A stretch of DNA of 64,000 bases from Cellulomonas hominis (GCF_005239125.1 NZ_SZYE01000002.1:17176-81175), one strand, 5' to 3'. Positions 24,151-32,530 are shown, counted from the first letter of the stretch. A program made the numbers and translations. The notes: generated by a model from the sequence alone, not told the origin.

Positions 24151-24310
24151 GCGGACCGGGGACGTGGTCGGGCGCGGAGTTCGTGGTCGGCCGTCGCGGC
24201 ACATCCGGTAGCCGATCCCACCGTCGACCCCGCCGACGTGTCGGTGCCCTACTGGCGTCTCTGCGTATCAAGGTCGGGCGTACTGAGAGGTCGGGCTCGC
24301 CCTCGCGTGG

Positions 24311-24748
24311 TCAGCGTTCCGTGGTGGTGGTCGCAGCACGCCGAGCCGCGACCTCGTCCATGTGCGCCTGTGCCCAGATCCGGAGGGGCCTCACCGTTCG
24401 ATGCAGGGACAGCCCCAGGTCGGTCAGCTCGTAGGCGACCGTCACCGGAACGGTGGGAGTCACCGTCCGCGTGACGAGCCCGTCGGCTTCCAGGCCGCGG
24501 AGCGTCTGGGTCAGCATCTTCTGGCTCACCCCCGCGAGGAGGCGGGAGAGCTCGGAGTAGCGCATCGACACCGGCCCGCCCGCCGGCGCGTCCGGCCCCC
24601 CAGCACTGTCCCCGGCGAGCCCGCACAGCACGAGGGTGACCCACTTGTCGGAGATCCGGTCCAGCAGCTGCCGGCTCGGGCATCCCGCGAGGAACGCGTT
24701 GTACTGCACCTTGGCCTGAGCCCGCGCCTGCGCTGCCGTCGTGGTCAT
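24311..24748 (-). CDS. HxlR-family regulator
   Basis: A 145-residue winged-helix protein: CPSRQLLDRISDKWVTLVL, then a 16-residue Gly/Pro/Ala insertion (AGDSAGGPDAPAGGP), MRYSELSRLLAGVSQKMLTQTLRGLEADGL and VAYELTDLGLSL. The Cys at 23, just before the HTH, and Cys42 could act as redox sensors as in other HxlR proteins (inference). Divergent from the AKR gene with an inverted repeat between. Confidence 0.9.
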   Translation of the reverse strand: MTTTAAQARAQAKVQYNAFLAGCPSRQLLDRISDKWVTLVLCGLAGDSAGGPDAPAGGPVSMRYSELSRLLAGVSQKMLTQTLRGLEADGLVTRTVTPTVPVTVAYELTDLGLSLHRTVRPLRIWAQAHMDEVAARRAATTTTER

Positions 24749-24774
24749 CGAGCCTCCGCTGTTCGGTGAGTAAC

Positions 24775-24788
24775 GCACTTTGAAGTGC
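24775..24788. promoter_or_regulatory. HxlR operator candidate
   Basis: GCACTT-tg-AAGTGC, perfect 6-bp arms, 27 nt upstream of the HxlR start; a further GCACT at 24806-24810 pairs with AGTGC at 24784-24788. Lies between the divergent HxlR and AKR genes. Confidence 0.6.
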
Positions 24789-24871
24789 CTACTTCCTGAT
24801 GGAGAGCACTGTTGCCAGTCTGACTCACGGCGCCAGCTCGGCGCCAGACCGACGACAGGAACGGCAGCATC

Positions 24872-25741
24872 GTGAGCAGCACTACCGCGCTTCCCGGCGG
24901 CACCTGGACCCTGGGGGACCGGACCGTCACCCGCTTCGGCTACGGCGCCATGCAGCTCGCCGGTCCCTGGGTGATGGGGCCGCCCGCAGACCGCGACGCC
25001 GCCTTGGCGGTCCTGCGCGAGGCCGTCGCGGCCGGCATCACCCACATCGACACCAGCGACGCCTATGGGCCCCGCGTCACGAACGACCTGATCCGCGAGG
25101 CCCTGCACCCGTACGACGACTCGCTCGTCGTGGCGACCAAGGTCGGCGCCGAGCGCGACGCAGAGGGCGGCTGGCCGACCGCGCGCCGCCCCGAGGACCT
25201 TCGCCAGCAGGTCACGGCGAACCTCGAGGCACTCGGCGTCGACTCGCTCGACCTCGTGAACATGCGGATGGGCGACGCCACCGGGCCGCAGGCCGGGTCG
25301 ATCGCCGAAGGCTTCGAGACCCTCGCGCAGCTGCAGCAGGACGGCCTCGTCCGGCACCTCGGGGTCAGCAACGTCACGCCCGAGCAGGTCGCCGAGGCTC
25401 GCGCCATCGCCCCCGTCGTCAGCGTGCAGAACATGTACAACCTCGCCGTCCGCCACGACGACGACCTGATCGACGACCTGGCGCCCGACGGCATCGCCTA
25501 CGTCCCGTTCTTCCCGCTCGGCGGGTTCACGCCACTGCAGTCGGACGCCCTCGCACGCGTCGCCGAGCGCACGGGCACCAGCTCCATGGGCGTGGCCCTG
25601 AGCTGGCTGCTGCACAGATCGGCGAACATCCTGCTCATCTCGGGAACGAAGTCGGTGGCGCACCTGCGGGAGAACATCGCCGCCGCGGCGATCGAGCTGT
25701 CTGACGAGGACCTGGCAGACCTGGAGACGATCGGACGCTGA
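24872..25741 (+). CDS. Aldo/keto reductase
   Basis: A 289-residue AKR barrel. Asp-Tyr pair in HIDTSDAYGP and Lys in VVATKVG are present. Where the catalytic His usually sits (DxxxxH after strand 4) it has LDLVNMRMGD, so the tetrad is incomplete, as in a subset of bacterial AKRs. NADPH-binding end: ILLISGTKSVAHLREN. GTG 24872, preceded by CAGGAACGG. Divergent from HxlR and presumably induced through it, by electrophiles or aldehydes (inference). Confidence 0.9.
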   Translation: MSSTTALPGGTWTLGDRTVTRFGYGAMQLAGPWVMGPPADRDAALAVLREAVAAGITHIDTSDAYGPRVTNDLIREALHPYDDSLVVATKVGAERDAEGGWPTARRPEDLRQQVTANLEALGVDSLDLVNMRMGDATGPQAGSIAEGFETLAQLQQDGLVRHLGVSNVTPEQVAEARAIAPVVSVQNMYNLAVRHDDDLIDDLAPDGIAYVPFFPLGGFTPLQSDALARVAERTGTSSMGVALSWLLHRSANILLISGTKSVAHLRENIAAAAIELSDEDLADLETIGR

Positions 25742-25749
25742 CGCTGACC

Positions 25750-25784
25750 CGGCGGCCGACCGCGTTCCGCGCGGACGGCCGCCG
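25750..25784 (+). terminator. Hairpin downstream of the AKR gene
   Basis: CGGCGGCCG (25750-25758) and CGGCCGCCG (25776-25784) form a 9-bp stem with additional CGCG/CGCG pairing inside. Starts 8 nt after the stop codon. Confidence 0.6.
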
Positions 25785-25841
25785 ACGCGGACGAACATCC
25801 ACGGGCTCTCGGCGTTGCCGGTGGCGAGGTCGGGCGGCTTT

Positions 25842-26150
25842 TCAGGTGCGCTCGGACCAGTCCTGCGAACGGTTCGGGCAGGGGAGTGGGGGTGTGCCGG
25901 GCTCGATGGTCATGCCGGCGGGGGAGTCGCGCACGGCATCCACGCGCAGCGCGACGACCTTGACCAGGGGTTGCGCGAGCAGCAGCAGCAACATGCGTGC
26001 GGTGCGGTAGGGCAGCGACTCACTGGTCCCGACGAGCATCTCGCCGATCCAGGCGGTGGGTTGGTCCTGGGCGATGGCGGGGCGTGAGCGCGGCGTGCGG
26101 TACGGGACGTCCAGGCGCGGGCTCAGTCGGTGGCGTCGCGCGATCACCAT
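25842..26150 (-). CDS. Hypothetical protein
   Basis: A 102-residue frame from ATG 26150 (MVIARRHRLSPRLDVPYRTP). Codon third positions are mostly G or C, supporting coding. A short hydrophobic stretch MLLLLLAQPLVKVVAL lies near the middle and the C terminus is Pro-rich (EPGTPPLPCPNRSQDW). I recognise no family. The frame is open upstream to 26285 with less convincing composition. A 13-bp inverted repeat lies 48 nt upstream. Confidence 0.45.
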   Translation of the reverse strand: MVIARRHRLSPRLDVPYRTPRSRPAIAQDQPTAWIGEMLVGTSESLPYRTARMLLLLLAQPLVKVVALRVDAVRDSPAGMTIEPGTPPLPCPNRSQDWSERT

Positions 26151-26639
26151 GAAGGTGCGGTCCGGCTTCCTCGACCGCCACGCAACCTCCCGAAGTGGTG
26201 ACATCTGGTGAATCTCGTCGCACCGGATGTCACACCGACGCAAGACCTGCAGGTCAGCGCCTCGGCGCTGGCGCGCCGATTGCACCCCCGTGCCGCCATG
26301 CGCTGCGCTCCTGTCGCGCTTCCTCGACGTTCGCGCCGGTCAGAGGGCGGTTCTGCCCGCGTGCCGGGGAGGGGTGACGCTGGCCGTGTGCGACATCAGA
26401 TGCACGGACGCAGACCCCGCTCTGACATAACGTGCATTATCGGCGTCGAGCCAATCTGGCGCCCACCCAGACGAGAGGACTCGTCTCACCGTGAGCAGAC
26501 GTCCGCGCACCCGGACAGTCCCTGGGTGCTCCCCGGACGGCCAGCGGGCACGGGGCGACGACAGGTCCGGTCGCACATCTCGCCGAGGACCGGGTCCGGA
26601 GCCGGTGACCGACGTCCACGACGGTGGCATGCTCGCTCG
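26151..26639. other. Non-coding region with three inverted repeats
   Basis: No convincing gene: a long plus-strand frame here lacks coding-like residues and simply runs into the DinB-like gene. It contains GTGACATCTGGTG (26198-26210) facing CACCGGATGTCAC (26221-26233) with one mismatch, the palindrome GACCTGCAGGTC (26244-26255) and the hairpin CAGCGC-ctcg-GCGCTG (26255-26270). The rest shows nothing recognisable. Confidence 0.5.
26198..26233. promoter_or_regulatory. 13-bp near-perfect inverted repeat
   Basis: GTGACATCTGGTG and CACCGGATGTCAC, 12 of 13 positions complementary around 10 nt. Upstream of the hypothetical gene on the minus strand; operator or RNA stem. Confidence 0.45.
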
Positions 26640-27212
26640 ATGATCGACGAGTTCGCGAAGACCTACCTCCACGACGACCTCCGCGAGGTGCGGCGGTCGC
26701 TCCTGGGCACGCTCGACGGGCTCTCCGAGTACGACGTGCGGCGACCGCTCACGAGGACGGGAACCAACCTGCTCGGCCTGGTCAAGCACCTCACGCTGTC
26801 CGAGGCGCGCTACCTGGGCGATGTCTTCGGCCGTCCGTATCCCGAGCGGATCCCGCGCTTCGACGACCCGGGCTACGCCAACCGCGACAGCCTGTGGGTC
26901 ACCGAACGGGAGTCGCGCCACGACGTCGTGGACGGGTACCTCCGGGCGTGCGCGCACGCGGACGCCACCATCGAGACGCTGCCCGTCGACGCCCGTGGCG
27001 TGGTGCCGTGGTGGCCGCGGCCCGACGTGATGCTGTTCAACGTCATGGTGCACGTGCTGACCGAGACCAACCGCCACGCCGGCCACGCGGACATCGTGCG
27101 CGAGCAGCTCGACGAGGCGGCCGGCGCCGCCCCGGTGACGTCCACGGCTGCCGACTGGGCGGCGCACCGCTCCCGCGTGGAGGCGGCGGCACGCTCAGCG
27201 GCCGGTCGCTGA
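26640..27212 (+). CDS. DinB-like (DUF664) four-helix protein
   Basis: A 190-residue protein of the DinB/DUF664 group: LREVRRSLLGTLDGLSEYDVRRPLT, TGTNLLGLVKHLTLSEARYLGDVFG, and HVLTETNRHAGHADIVREQL. His residues in VKHL and in ETNRHAGHAD fit the DinB-type metal site (three His). Members include thiol (mycothiol/bacillithiol)-dependent transferases, but the specific role is unknown. ATG 26640; no clear ribosome site, perhaps leaderless. Confidence 0.85.
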   Translation: MIDEFAKTYLHDDLREVRRSLLGTLDGLSEYDVRRPLTRTGTNLLGLVKHLTLSEARYLGDVFGRPYPERIPRFDDPGYANRDSLWVTERESRHDVVDGYLRACAHADATIETLPVDARGVVPWWPRPDVMLFNVMVHVLTETNRHAGHADIVREQLDEAAGAAPVTSTAADWAAHRSRVEAAARSAAGR

Positions 27213-27297
27213 ACGCACCGAGAGTCCGGAAGTCGATCGCCGAACCGGGACAGATCGCGCCCGGTTCTGGACACTCGGCGGCTCGGTCGCGCGCTCG

Positions 27298-27705
27298 TCA
27301 GCGCGGTTCGAGCACCACGACCGGGATCTCCCGAGTCGTCTTCGCCTCGTAGCCGGCGAAGCCCGCGTGCTCGGCCTTCTGCTTCTCCCAGATCGCGGTC
27401 CGCTCGTCACCGGTGGCGACCCGTGCCAGGAACTCGCGGGTCTCGGTGCCAATCTCCGCCGAGACCCGCGGTTCTGCGACCAGGTTGTGGAACCACGCCG
27501 GGTTGACGTCGAGCCCGGCGAACGAGGCGAAGACCGCGACCCGGCCGTCGCCCAGGTCCTGGTACATCACCGGGTTGACGCGCTCCTGGCCGGATCTGGC
27601 CCCGGTGGTGTGCAGCAGGAGCAGCGGAGACCCCTCGAACCGTCCCCCGACCCTGCCCTCGTTCGCGCGGAACTCGGTGATGATGCTGGTGTTCCAGTCG
27701 TTCAC
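27298..27705 (-). CDS. Deazaflavin-dependent nitroreductase-family protein
   Basis: A 135-residue split-barrel protein of the Ddn/Fqr type: LLLLHTTGARSGQERVNPVMY, VNPAWFHNLVAEPRVSAEIG, GYEAKTTREIPVVVLEP. These fit F420H2-dependent quinone reductases; F420 use is inferred. GTG 27705 with GGGGAGAGG upstream. Related to, but in a different subgroup from, the copy at 9945. Confidence 0.88.
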   Translation of the reverse strand: MNDWNTSIITEFRANEGRVGGRFEGSPLLLLHTTGARSGQERVNPVMYQDLGDGRVAVFASFAGLDVNPAWFHNLVAEPRVSAEIGTETREFLARVATGDERTAIWEKQKAEHAGFAGYEAKTTREIPVVVLEPR

Positions 27706-27953
27706 GGTGGCCTCTCCCCTGCTCCCCTGCCGGCCTGCGCCGGCTTCTGACCCAACTCGTTCCGGTCGCCCGCGCCGCGCCTCGCGCTCAGAGCGCCGCC
27801 GCGAGGACCCGCGCCCGCCGTGCGAGCGCCTCGTGGCCGGTCGGGCCACCGGCGGTTCAGCAGGTCGACGCCCTCGGCCCCGCACGCGGCGCGCACTCCC
27901 CCGACCGGTCCGCGTCGTCGCTCACCCTCGCGATGCTAGTTCGCCGCACCCGG

Positions 27954-27984
27954 TTGAACCTGCCCCAGGGGCAGGCCCTAGCGT
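27954..27984 (+). promoter_or_regulatory. MerR-type promoter with embedded dyad
   Basis: -35 TTGAAC (27954-27959) and -10 TAGCGT (27979-27984) are 19 bp apart. The spacer carries CCTGCCCC-a-GGGGCAGG (27959-27975), a perfect 8-1-8 dyad. The ATG of the MerR gene is at 27992, 7 nt after the -10, so the mRNA would be leaderless and autoregulated. Confidence 0.75.
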
Positions 27985-27991
27985 CGACGGC

Positions 27992-28804
27992 ATGACCAGC
28001 ACCTACAGCACCGGCCAGGTCGCGCACGCGCTCGGGGTGAGCGAGAAGGCCGTGCGCCTCTACGCCGCCCGGGGGCTCGTCCCGGTGGCGCAGGACCCGC
28101 GCACGGGTCGGCGTGCGTTCTCGCCGGAGGCCCTCGACCGCGCACGGTCGGTCGGGCTGCTCCGCGGTGTCGGGCTCTCGCTCGCGGACGTCGCGCGCGT
28201 GCTCGACGCGGCGGACCCGGTCGCGGCGTTCGACGACCTGTGGGGCGCCCGGCGTGAGCGGTTGCGTGCGCTGACGGCGGCGGGTGAGCGGGCGCGCGCC
28301 GCGCTGTCCGCGACCCCGCTGCGCGACGTGCGGGTCGGCCACCGCGACGTCCCCGAGCGGCTGACCCTCGACCTGGAGCTCCGGACCGACCTGCACGGGC
28401 TGCCCGACGCGATCGCCGCGGGAACCGCCGCGCTGTTCGCCGTCCTGCGCGGCGCCGGGGTGGACCTGTCCGGGCACCCGTTCGTCGAGTACCACGGGCG
28501 TGCGACGGGCTCCGGGACGGCACCCGTCACGGTCCGTGCCCCCGTCGTCGGCGTGGTCCGGCCGTCGGGGTCGACCCGGCTCTCGGTCGACCCCGCCCAC
28601 CGGGAGGAGTTCGTGCCGGTCGACGACGTCCAGGTCCGGGACCAGTCGTTCCTCGTCCGCCTGCACGACCACCTGTCGTCCGGCGCGTCCCGCGACGGGA
28701 GCCCGGCGGCGGGCGACAACAGGGAGATCTACCTGCCGACCTTCGGGACGGGCGCGGCGGGTCCGGTGATGGAGGTCGCGGTCCCGGTCGGCGTGCCGGG
28801 CTGA
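27992..28804 (+). CDS. MerR-family regulator with GyrI-like domain
   Basis: A 270-residue regulator: MerR HTH (YSTGQVAHALGVSEKAVRLYAARGLV, RRAFSPEALDRARSVGLLRGVGLSLADV), a dimer helix, and a C-terminal effector domain (about 130-270) including VEYHGRATGSGTAPVTVRAP. The start is set by the promoter just upstream, which leaves no room for a leader. Target is probably itself and perhaps the divergent nitroreductase at 27298-27705. Confidence 0.88.
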   Translation: MTSTYSTGQVAHALGVSEKAVRLYAARGLVPVAQDPRTGRRAFSPEALDRARSVGLLRGVGLSLADVARVLDAADPVAAFDDLWGARRERLRALTAAGERARAALSATPLRDVRVGHRDVPERLTLDLELRTDLHGLPDAIAAGTAALFAVLRGAGVDLSGHPFVEYHGRATGSGTAPVTVRAPVVGVVRPSGSTRLSVDPAHREEFVPVDDVQVRDQSFLVRLHDHLSSGASRDGSPAAGDNREIYLPTFGTGAAGPVMEVAVPVGVPG

Positions 28805-29089
28805 GCGACGCGGGAAATCCGGTCGACACCCCCGCGCCACGTGGGGCAGCATCGGGTCGACTGCGCCGCGGGCACCGCCGCGACGCCGAGGAGCACGAGG
28901 AGCTCGCGGATGTCCGCAGGGAGCGAGGTCGGCCGCCACGGCCACCTTGTGTGACGGGGACGACCCCGTCGCGCCGGACCGCCCCACCCGCACGGGTGCG
29001 GGTCGCCGTCCCCCGCGACGGGTGCTCCCCCGTGCCCGCGCGGCCCCGACCGCGGCGGGCGTCACCACTCCCTGAGAGCGAGCCTGCTC
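28805..29089. other. Gap before the FBP-domain gene
   Basis: 285 bp with no convincing gene, repeat or promoter that I can recognise. Confidence 0.4.
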
Positions 29090-29575
29090 ATGCGTGCCCT
29101 GACCGTGCCCGAGATCCGTGCGTCCTTCGTCAACTGCTCCCGGCGGGAGGCGGCCCAGGCCGTCGTGCCCGACCTGGCGGTCCTCGACTGGGACCGGCTC
29201 GACTACCTCGGCTGGACCGACCCGAAGAACCCCCGCCGCGCGTACGTCGTGACCCTGGTCGACGACCGCGTCACCGGCATGGTGCTGCGCGCGTCCGACG
29301 GCGCCACCCGGAGGAACGCGGTGTGCGCCTGGTGCGAGGACGTGATCGCGACCAACGAGGTCGCGCTGTTCGTCGCCCGGCTCGCCGGGTCGTCCGGCCG
29401 GAACGGCGACACGATCGGGACGCTGGTCTGCGTGGACTTCGCGTGCTCCCGCAACGCGCGCCGCCGCCCGACGATCGCCGAGGCGGGCGAGGACGCCGCG
29501 GCCGTCGTGGCGCGGCGGGTCGCCGGCGTGCAGGAGCGCAGCACGCGGTTCGTGGCGGCGGTCGCCCGCGGCTGA
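29090..29575 (+). CDS. FBP-domain (FusB-like treble-clef) protein
   Basis: A 161-residue protein: helical N half (VPEIRASFVNCSRREAAQAVVPD), WTDPKNPRRAYVV, then a treble-clef zinc finger with CAWC (about 79-82) and CVDFAC (about 118-123). This layout is that of EF-G-binding FusB-type proteins, which can give fusidic acid resistance in some bacteria; in actinobacteria the role is untested. ATG 29090 with a weak ribosome site. Confidence 0.85.
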   Translation: MRALTVPEIRASFVNCSRREAAQAVVPDLAVLDWDRLDYLGWTDPKNPRRAYVVTLVDDRVTGMVLRASDGATRRNAVCAWCEDVIATNEVALFVARLAGSSGRNGDTIGTLVCVDFACSRNARRRPTIAEAGEDAAAVVARRVAGVQERSTRFVAAVARG

Positions 29576-29615
29576 CCCCTCCCGGCGTGCGCCGCACGGC
29601 GGTACCGTGCGGCGC

Positions 29616-30053
29616 ATGCCGATCGCGCTCGAGAACGTCGGGATCGCCGTCCGCGACCTGGACGCGACCATCGCCTTCTTCACGGACCTCGGCCTGGAGG
29701 TCGTGGGCCGGGACGAGGTGAGCGGCGGGTGGGCCGACACCGCCGTCGGCCTGGACGGCAACCACGCCCGGATCGCCATGCTGCGGACGCCGGACGGCCA
29801 CGGCCGGCTGGAGCTGTTCGAGTACCTGCACCCCGACGCGATCGAGACGGAGCCGACACGTCCGAACGAGATCGGCATGCACCGGGTCGCGTTCTCGGTG
29901 GACGACCTCGACGAGGCCCTCGCGATCGCCGCGCGGCACGGCTGCCACCCGCTGCGCGGGGTCGCCACGTACGAGGACGTCTACCGGCTGACCTACGTCC
30001 GCGGCCCGAGCGGCATCATCGTGATGCTCGCCCAGGAGCTGCGGCGCGGCTGA
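29616..30053 (+). CDS. VOC-family protein (glyoxalase/epimerase-like)
   Basis: A 145-residue two-module VOC protein: LENVGIAVRDLDATIAFFTDLGLEVVG, then IGMHRVAFSVDDLDEALAIAARHGCHP. His at the first strand is replaced (ENVGIAV); Glu in GRLELFEYL and His in MHRVAF could form a metal site. Function open. ATG 29616 is preferred over GTG 29607 because the conserved first strand begins right after it. Converges on a hydrolase gene. Confidence 0.83.
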   Translation: MPIALENVGIAVRDLDATIAFFTDLGLEVVGRDEVSGGWADTAVGLDGNHARIAMLRTPDGHGRLELFEYLHPDAIETEPTRPNEIGMHRVAFSVDDLDEALAIAARHGCHPLRGVATYEDVYRLTYVRGPSGIIVMLAQELRRG

Positions 30054-30077
30054 CCCGCCCCGGCGCGTGCCGTCGCG

Positions 30078-30866
30078 TCAGCCCGCGTCGGCCCGCACCC
30101 GGGCGATCCAGTCCGCGAGCAGCGCCGCCGTGAGCGCCGGCTGCTCGAGGTGCACGTCGTGCCCGGCGGCGTCGAGCACCGCGAACGTGGACCTCGGGTA
30201 GTGCGCCCGGCGGGCCCACGCGTCCTCGTACCCGACGACCTGGTCCTGCCGCGCGGTGAGGATCAGGCCCGGCGCGGTGAACGGCTCCGGGGACGCGTCC
30301 TCGGGCTCGCTGTCGAGGGAGTAGCGGGAGGCGATCCGGGCGAGCGCCTCCTGGTCCGCGGCGAGCAGCCCGGGGCGGACGTGGTCGAGGAACGCCCGCG
30401 CACCCGCGACGCTCTGCACCACCGCGCCCTCCGTGTAGTCGGCCGCGGCGTCGCCCAGGAGCGCGAGGGCCTCGGGGTCCGTCCGCAGGACCGTCTTGGG
30501 CGGCACGACCCGGCGGTCGTGCTGGGCGACGAACACCCCCGCCACGACCGCCAGCCCCAGCACGCGGCGCCGGTGGTCGTGGGCGACCTGCCGCGCGACC
30601 ATGCCGCCGAACGACTGCCCGAGGACCGCGAACGGCTCGTCGCCGATGCGCCGGACCAGCTCGTGCTCGACCGCCGTCACGACGTCCTGGGCGCTCGCGA
30701 CGTCCCCGGCCGGTGTGCCGCCGGCGCCGGGCAGGTCCAGGTACAGGCGGCGCCACCCGCCCGCGGCCTCGAAGACCGGGTCCAGCGGCAGGAGCGCCCG
30801 GTGGTCGATGCCGAAGCCGTGGATCAGGACGACCGGTGTCCCGGCCCCGCGTTCGATGACGTGCAC
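30078..30866 (-). CDS. Alpha/beta hydrolase
   Basis: A 262-residue hydrolase: HGFGIDHR (oxyanion loop), nucleophile in GQSFGG (about residue 84), late His in AAGHDVHLEQP. Lipase/esterase- or haloperoxidase-like; substrate unknown. GTG 30866. The gene before it on the same strand (SDR) ends 31 nt upstream, so the two may be co-transcribed. Confidence 0.87.
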   Translation of the reverse strand: MHVIERGAGTPVVLIHGFGIDHRALLPLDPVFEAAGGWRRLYLDLPGAGGTPAGDVASAQDVVTAVEHELVRRIGDEPFAVLGQSFGGMVARQVAHDHRRRVLGLAVVAGVFVAQHDRRVVPPKTVLRTDPEALALLGDAAADYTEGAVVQSVAGARAFLDHVRPGLLAADQEALARIASRYSLDSEPEDASPEPFTAPGLILTARQDQVVGYEDAWARRAHYPRSTFAVLDAAGHDVHLEQPALTAALLADWIARVRADAG

Positions 30867-30897
30867 CGGCGCACCCTAGCGAGCCGCACCGACATCC

Positions 30898-31776
30898 TCA
30901 CTGCAGCCCGAAGCCGCCGTCTGTCGTCAGCACCTGCCCGACCACCCACGAGCCGGCCGGGCCGACGAGCCACCCGATGAGCCGCGCGGGGTCCGCGGGC
31001 TCGCCCCACCGCCCGAAGGGGGTCGCCGCCCGCAGCGCGTCGAGCTCGGCGAGCGGGCGGTCGGTCGACCCGGGATCGAGGTACCCGGTGTTGACCGGCC
31101 CGGGGTCGACCGTGTTGAGGACGACGCCCAGGTCCAGCAGCTCGGCGGCCACGGTGGCGGTCACGCCGGCCAGCGCCGCCTTCGACGTCGCGTAGGCGAC
31201 CTCGCCGCGCATCGGCCCGTGCTGCTGGCCCGACGTCATCCAGACGACCTTAGGCGCGCGGTCCGGGTCCGCCGGTCCTGTGCGCGCGCGGCGCTCGCCG
31301 GGGCGGGCGGCCGCGAGCCCGGGCCCGGCGGCGAACTGGCTCGCGAACCGCTGCGTCAGCTGGATCGTCGACCGGGTGTTGGTCTGCCAGAACGCGTCGA
31401 GCGCCTCGGGCGTCATGTCGAGGATCGACCCGTCGCCGCCGCTGCGGGCGTGGTTGCAGACGAGCACGTCGACGGCACCGGTCAGGTCGCGGGCCGTGCC
31501 GAACAGCCGGTCCACCTCGGCGGGGTCGCGCAGGTCGGCGCTCACGCGGCCGGCGACCGCGTCGCCCCGGAGGGACGCGCGCACCCCCGCGGCGACCGCG
31601 TCGAGGTCGTCACCGCCCCAGGGCTGGTCCGCGTCGTGCGGCGCGAAGTCGTGCGTGCACACGCTCGCCCCGAGCCGCGCGAGCTCGCACGCGACGGCGA
31701 ACCCGATCCCCTTGCGGCGCGACACCCCCGTCACGAGCGCGGTGCGACCGGCCAGCGGGAGCTCCTCGACAGGCAT
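30898..31776 (-). CDS. SDR oxidoreductase
   Basis: A 292-residue SDR: ALVTGVSRRKGIGFAVACEL (a GxxxxxKGIG variant seen in 3-oxoacyl-reductase-like SDRs), VCNHARSG in place of NNAG, VVWMTSGQQHGPM, YATSKAALAG, DPGPVNTGY, GQVLTTDGGF. An insertion of about 20 residues rich in Arg/Ala/Pro follows the fourth strand. ATG 31776. Probably in an operon with the hydrolase. Confidence 0.88.
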   Translation of the reverse strand: MPVEELPLAGRTALVTGVSRRKGIGFAVACELARLGASVCTHDFAPHDADQPWGGDDLDAVAAGVRASLRGDAVAGRVSADLRDPAEVDRLFGTARDLTGAVDVLVCNHARSGGDGSILDMTPEALDAFWQTNTRSTIQLTQRFASQFAAGPGLAAARPGERRARTGPADPDRAPKVVWMTSGQQHGPMRGEVAYATSKAALAGVTATVAAELLDLGVVLNTVDPGPVNTGYLDPGSTDRPLAELDALRAATPFGRWGEPADPARLIGWLVGPAGSWVVGQVLTTDGGFGLQ

Positions 31777-31825
31777 GCGGCGACCGTACCGGGGCTGGTC
31801 AAGCCCAATCCGTGCCGGACGGCGG

Positions 31826-32530
31826 CTAGCCCAGCGCGATCACCGCACCGATGAGCGGGCCGACGACGACCAGCTGCATGAGCCCGAAGAACGCCCCGCA
31901 CACGACGGTGAACGCGCCCGCCGCGGCGAGCCTGCCCGGGGCGCGCAGGTGGTCCACGACCCGGGCGACGAGCCGCCAGGGCCGCAGGACGTCCCAGCTG
32001 TTCACCCGGATGTTCCGCCCGAGGTAGACGCCGAACGCCGCGAGCAGCAGGACGGCGACCGTCAGCCAGCGCACCTCGGCGGACGCCAGCCCGTCGACGT
32101 CGTCGAACCGCAGCGCCACGTACGCGAGCTGGACGAAGAAGACGTTGATCAGCATGTTCAGCACGCCCGACATCGCGAGCGACAGCACGAGCAGGACGTC
32201 GTACCACTCCGGGACCCGCTCCCCCGGCCTGCGGTGCGACTGGTTGAGCTCGGTGATGAGGTACCCGGCGTTGGGCAGCAGCAGCAGCCACACGAGGACC
32301 ACGACGGCCTCCGCCGCGGCACCCACGGCGCGCGGGGCGCCCGCGGCGATGAGCAGCGCGACCGCGAGGACACCTGCCCCGAGGACGAGCACGGGCGCGA
32401 TCGACAGACCGACGTTCAGCAGCATCGGGCGGTACAGCCGGGTGCCGAACACCGGTGCCCGCGCGACGACGAGCAGGACCGCGAGCACGTTCATCCCGAC
32501 GACGCCCAGCACCGTGTCCTGCAGCAGCAC
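31826..32530 (-). CDS. DUF1361 membrane protein
   Basis: A 234-residue protein with about six membrane helices. The DUF1361 pattern is present: LPNAGYLITELNQ, PEWYDVLLVLSLAMSGVLN, GVYLGRNIRVNSWDVL. Function unknown. GTG 32530 is chosen because GGAGGGGG lies 5 nt upstream and it opens directly with the first helix; ATG 32563 lies further upstream in frame but has no such site. Confidence 0.82.
   Translation of the reverse strand: MLLQDTVLGVVGMNVLAVLLVVARAPVFGTRLYRPMLLNVGLSIAPVLVLGAGVLAVALLIAAGAPRAVGAAAEAVVVLVWLLLLPNAGYLITELNQSHRRPGERVPEWYDVLLVLSLAMSGVLNMLINVFFVQLAYVALRFDDVDGLASAEVRWLTVAVLLLAAFGVYLGRNIRVNSWDVLRPWRLVARVVDHLRAPGRLAAAGAFTVVCGAFFGLMQLVVVGPLIGAVIALG

Noticed and set aside
26208-26639. 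Possible N-terminal extension of the DinB-like protein
   Set aside because: The residues are Arg/Pro-rich with no homology-like pattern, and the DinB fold begins exactly at ATG 26640.
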